5,753 nt of DNA, taken from positions 1 to 5,753 of the forward strand of contig CAJGCK010000061.1 in the NCBI GenBank assembly GCA_904501795.1. The letters are read 5' to 3'. The position numbers and the translations under genes were made by a program. How positions within the stretch are numbered: the stretch's first letter is position 1; every line of letters starts with the position of its first letter. Below, one piece after another: positions 5,425 through 5,753 of the stretch. The notes below the pieces were generated by a model. That model saw nothing but the letters and a program-made list of their open reading frames with translations. It searched no databases and was not told where the DNA came from. Source of the stretch: an uncultured Clostridia bacterium. Its GTDB lineage: Bacteria > Bacillota > Clostridia > Christensenellales > Borkfalkiaceae.

Positions 5425-5453
5425 ATTTTACCACGCCAAACTCTTTTTTTCAA
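5425..5453 (-). promoter_or_regulatory. Promoter of the DJ-1/ADH/NSS operon
   Basis: Minus-strand TTGAAA (5448-5453) and TAAAAT (5425-5430) are exactly 17 bp apart, with an extended -10 TG two bases before TAAAAT. The usual 6-7 nt spacing places the transcription start at about 5418, which is the A of the ATG of the DJ-1 family gene. Confidence 0.65.
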
Positions 5454-5470
5454 GAATATTGTCTATTCTT
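5452..5470. promoter_or_regulatory. Perfect inverted repeat at the -35 box (operator candidate)
   Basis: AAGAATA (5452-5458) and TATTCTT (5464-5470) are exact reverse complements around a 5-bp spacer TTGTC. Two bases overlap the -35 box of the DJ-1 operon promoter. The size and place fit a dimeric regulator that blocks or recruits RNA polymerase. I do not recognise the site as that of a named regulator. Confidence 0.55.
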
Positions 5471-5545
5471 TTTATTTAACGCCTATTAAAATAAAAAAGC
5501 CAACGTTAGGGCGTCACTCTTAGGGATTTTAACTGAATGTTTTAT

Positions 5546-5579
5546 AAAACTCGACTTTTCACAAGTCGAGTTTTCTTTT
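5546..5579 (+). terminator. Intrinsic terminator-like hairpin
   Basis: AAAACTCGACTT (5546-5557) pairs perfectly with AAGTCGAGTTTT (5563-5574) around TTCAC. On the plus strand it runs on into TTTTCTTTT (5571-5579); on the minus strand into TTTTATAAAA, a weaker tract. It can end transcription in either direction and separates the DJ-1 operon from whatever lies to the right. The rest of 5471-5545 is A/T-rich with no gene seen. Confidence 0.7.
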
Positions 5580-5594
5580 AGCCACAAAAACTGC

Positions 5595-5623
5595 TTGATA
5601 AATCTTTTTATATATGATATACT
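5595..5623 (+). promoter_or_regulatory. Plus-strand promoter pointing out of the window
   Basis: TTGATA (5595-5600) and TATACT (5618-5623) are 17 bp apart, with an extended -10 TG at 5615-5616. The predicted start is near 5630. It lies just past a terminator hairpin and has no supported gene before the window edge; the 5624-5753 stretch holds only short unsupported reading frames. It probably drives a plus-strand gene or RNA to the right. Confidence 0.5.
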
Positions 5624-5753
5624 AATTATGCCAAACCAACTGAATAAATTAGGCAAGGACTATTTTTATCCTTTTTGGATAATTATATTCTTTTTGCGTT
5701 ATGTCCATAATGAATTTGATAAAAATGCAAATTCCTACTGGATATAGCGTAGA

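Noticed and set aside
5483..5505. Minus-strand GCC...GGC followed by a long T-run as a terminator
   Set aside because: The stem is only 3 bp with mismatches inside, too weak despite the U-tract.
5628..5747. Plus-strand 39-codon frame starting MPNQLNKLGK
   Set aside because: No Shine-Dalgarno, its ATG sits right at the predicted transcription start, and the sequence resembles no family I know.
5701..5753. Plus-strand frame MSIMNLIKMQIPTGYSV open to the window edge
   Set aside because: Only 17 codons and none of its three ATGs has a ribosome binding site. It could still be the beginning of a gene, but it cannot be supported here.
5649..5753. Minus-strand frame of 34 sense codons open from the right edge to a TAA
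   Set aside because: Open length is within chance for AT-rich DNA and it conflicts with the plus-strand promoter at 5595-5623; no family resemblance.

Overview
The window looks like a stretch of a low-GC Gram-positive chromosome, most likely Bacillota of the Clostridia type. The reasons are purine-rich Shine-Dalgarno sites, near-consensus sigma-A type promoters, tRNAs with encoded CCA, and closest family resemblances (NSS transporter, butanol-dehydrogenase-like Fe-ADH, SatD/DUF3307) that are common there. I cannot name a species. Every confident gene is on the minus strand; only the two ends hint at plus-strand neighbours.

Right block (minus strand, about 5470 down to 2294): a compact three-gene operon. 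A DJ-1/PfpI-family protein comes first, then an iron-containing alcohol dehydrogenase, then a neurotransmitter:sodium symporter (NSS) family transporter. The junctions are 9 and 11 nt, and each uses a TAG stop that is fused to the next gene's Shine-Dalgarno. The promoter sits so close to the DJ-1 start that the mRNA should be leaderless or nearly so. A perfect 7-bp inverted repeat (AAGAATA-N5-TATTCTT) touches its -35 box and looks like an operator. A plausible theme is aldehyde/glyoxal or redox stress handling plus amino-acid uptake; this is inference.

Middle (2256 down to 1889): a two-gene tRNA operon, tRNA-Met(CAT, elongator type) then tRNA-Glu(TTC). It is driven by a perfect TTGACA-17-TATAAT promoter with 10-bp-phased A-tracts upstream, and is closed by a strong intrinsic terminator.

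Left block (1871 down to 53): a markedly more AT-rich two-gene module directly downstream of the tRNA-Glu terminator. It encodes a SatD-family protein (N-terminal region resembling a divergent class III nucleotidyl-cyclase fold, C-terminal helix-turn-helix) and, 2 nt later, a seven-helix DUF3307 membrane protein. Its promoter carries three near-palindromic 18-bp boxes whose centres are exactly 29 bp apart, one of them overlapping the -35. This is the best candidate for an under-described system: a nucleotidyl-cyclase-like/HTH sensor coupled to a membrane protein, probably self-regulated, with an accessory-island-like location. A convergent bidirectional terminator separates it from a plus-strand gene whose last codons may lie at the left edge.

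Right edge (5471-5753): a hairpin terminator and a good plus-strand promoter pointing out of the window; no gene there can be supported from the visible sequence.
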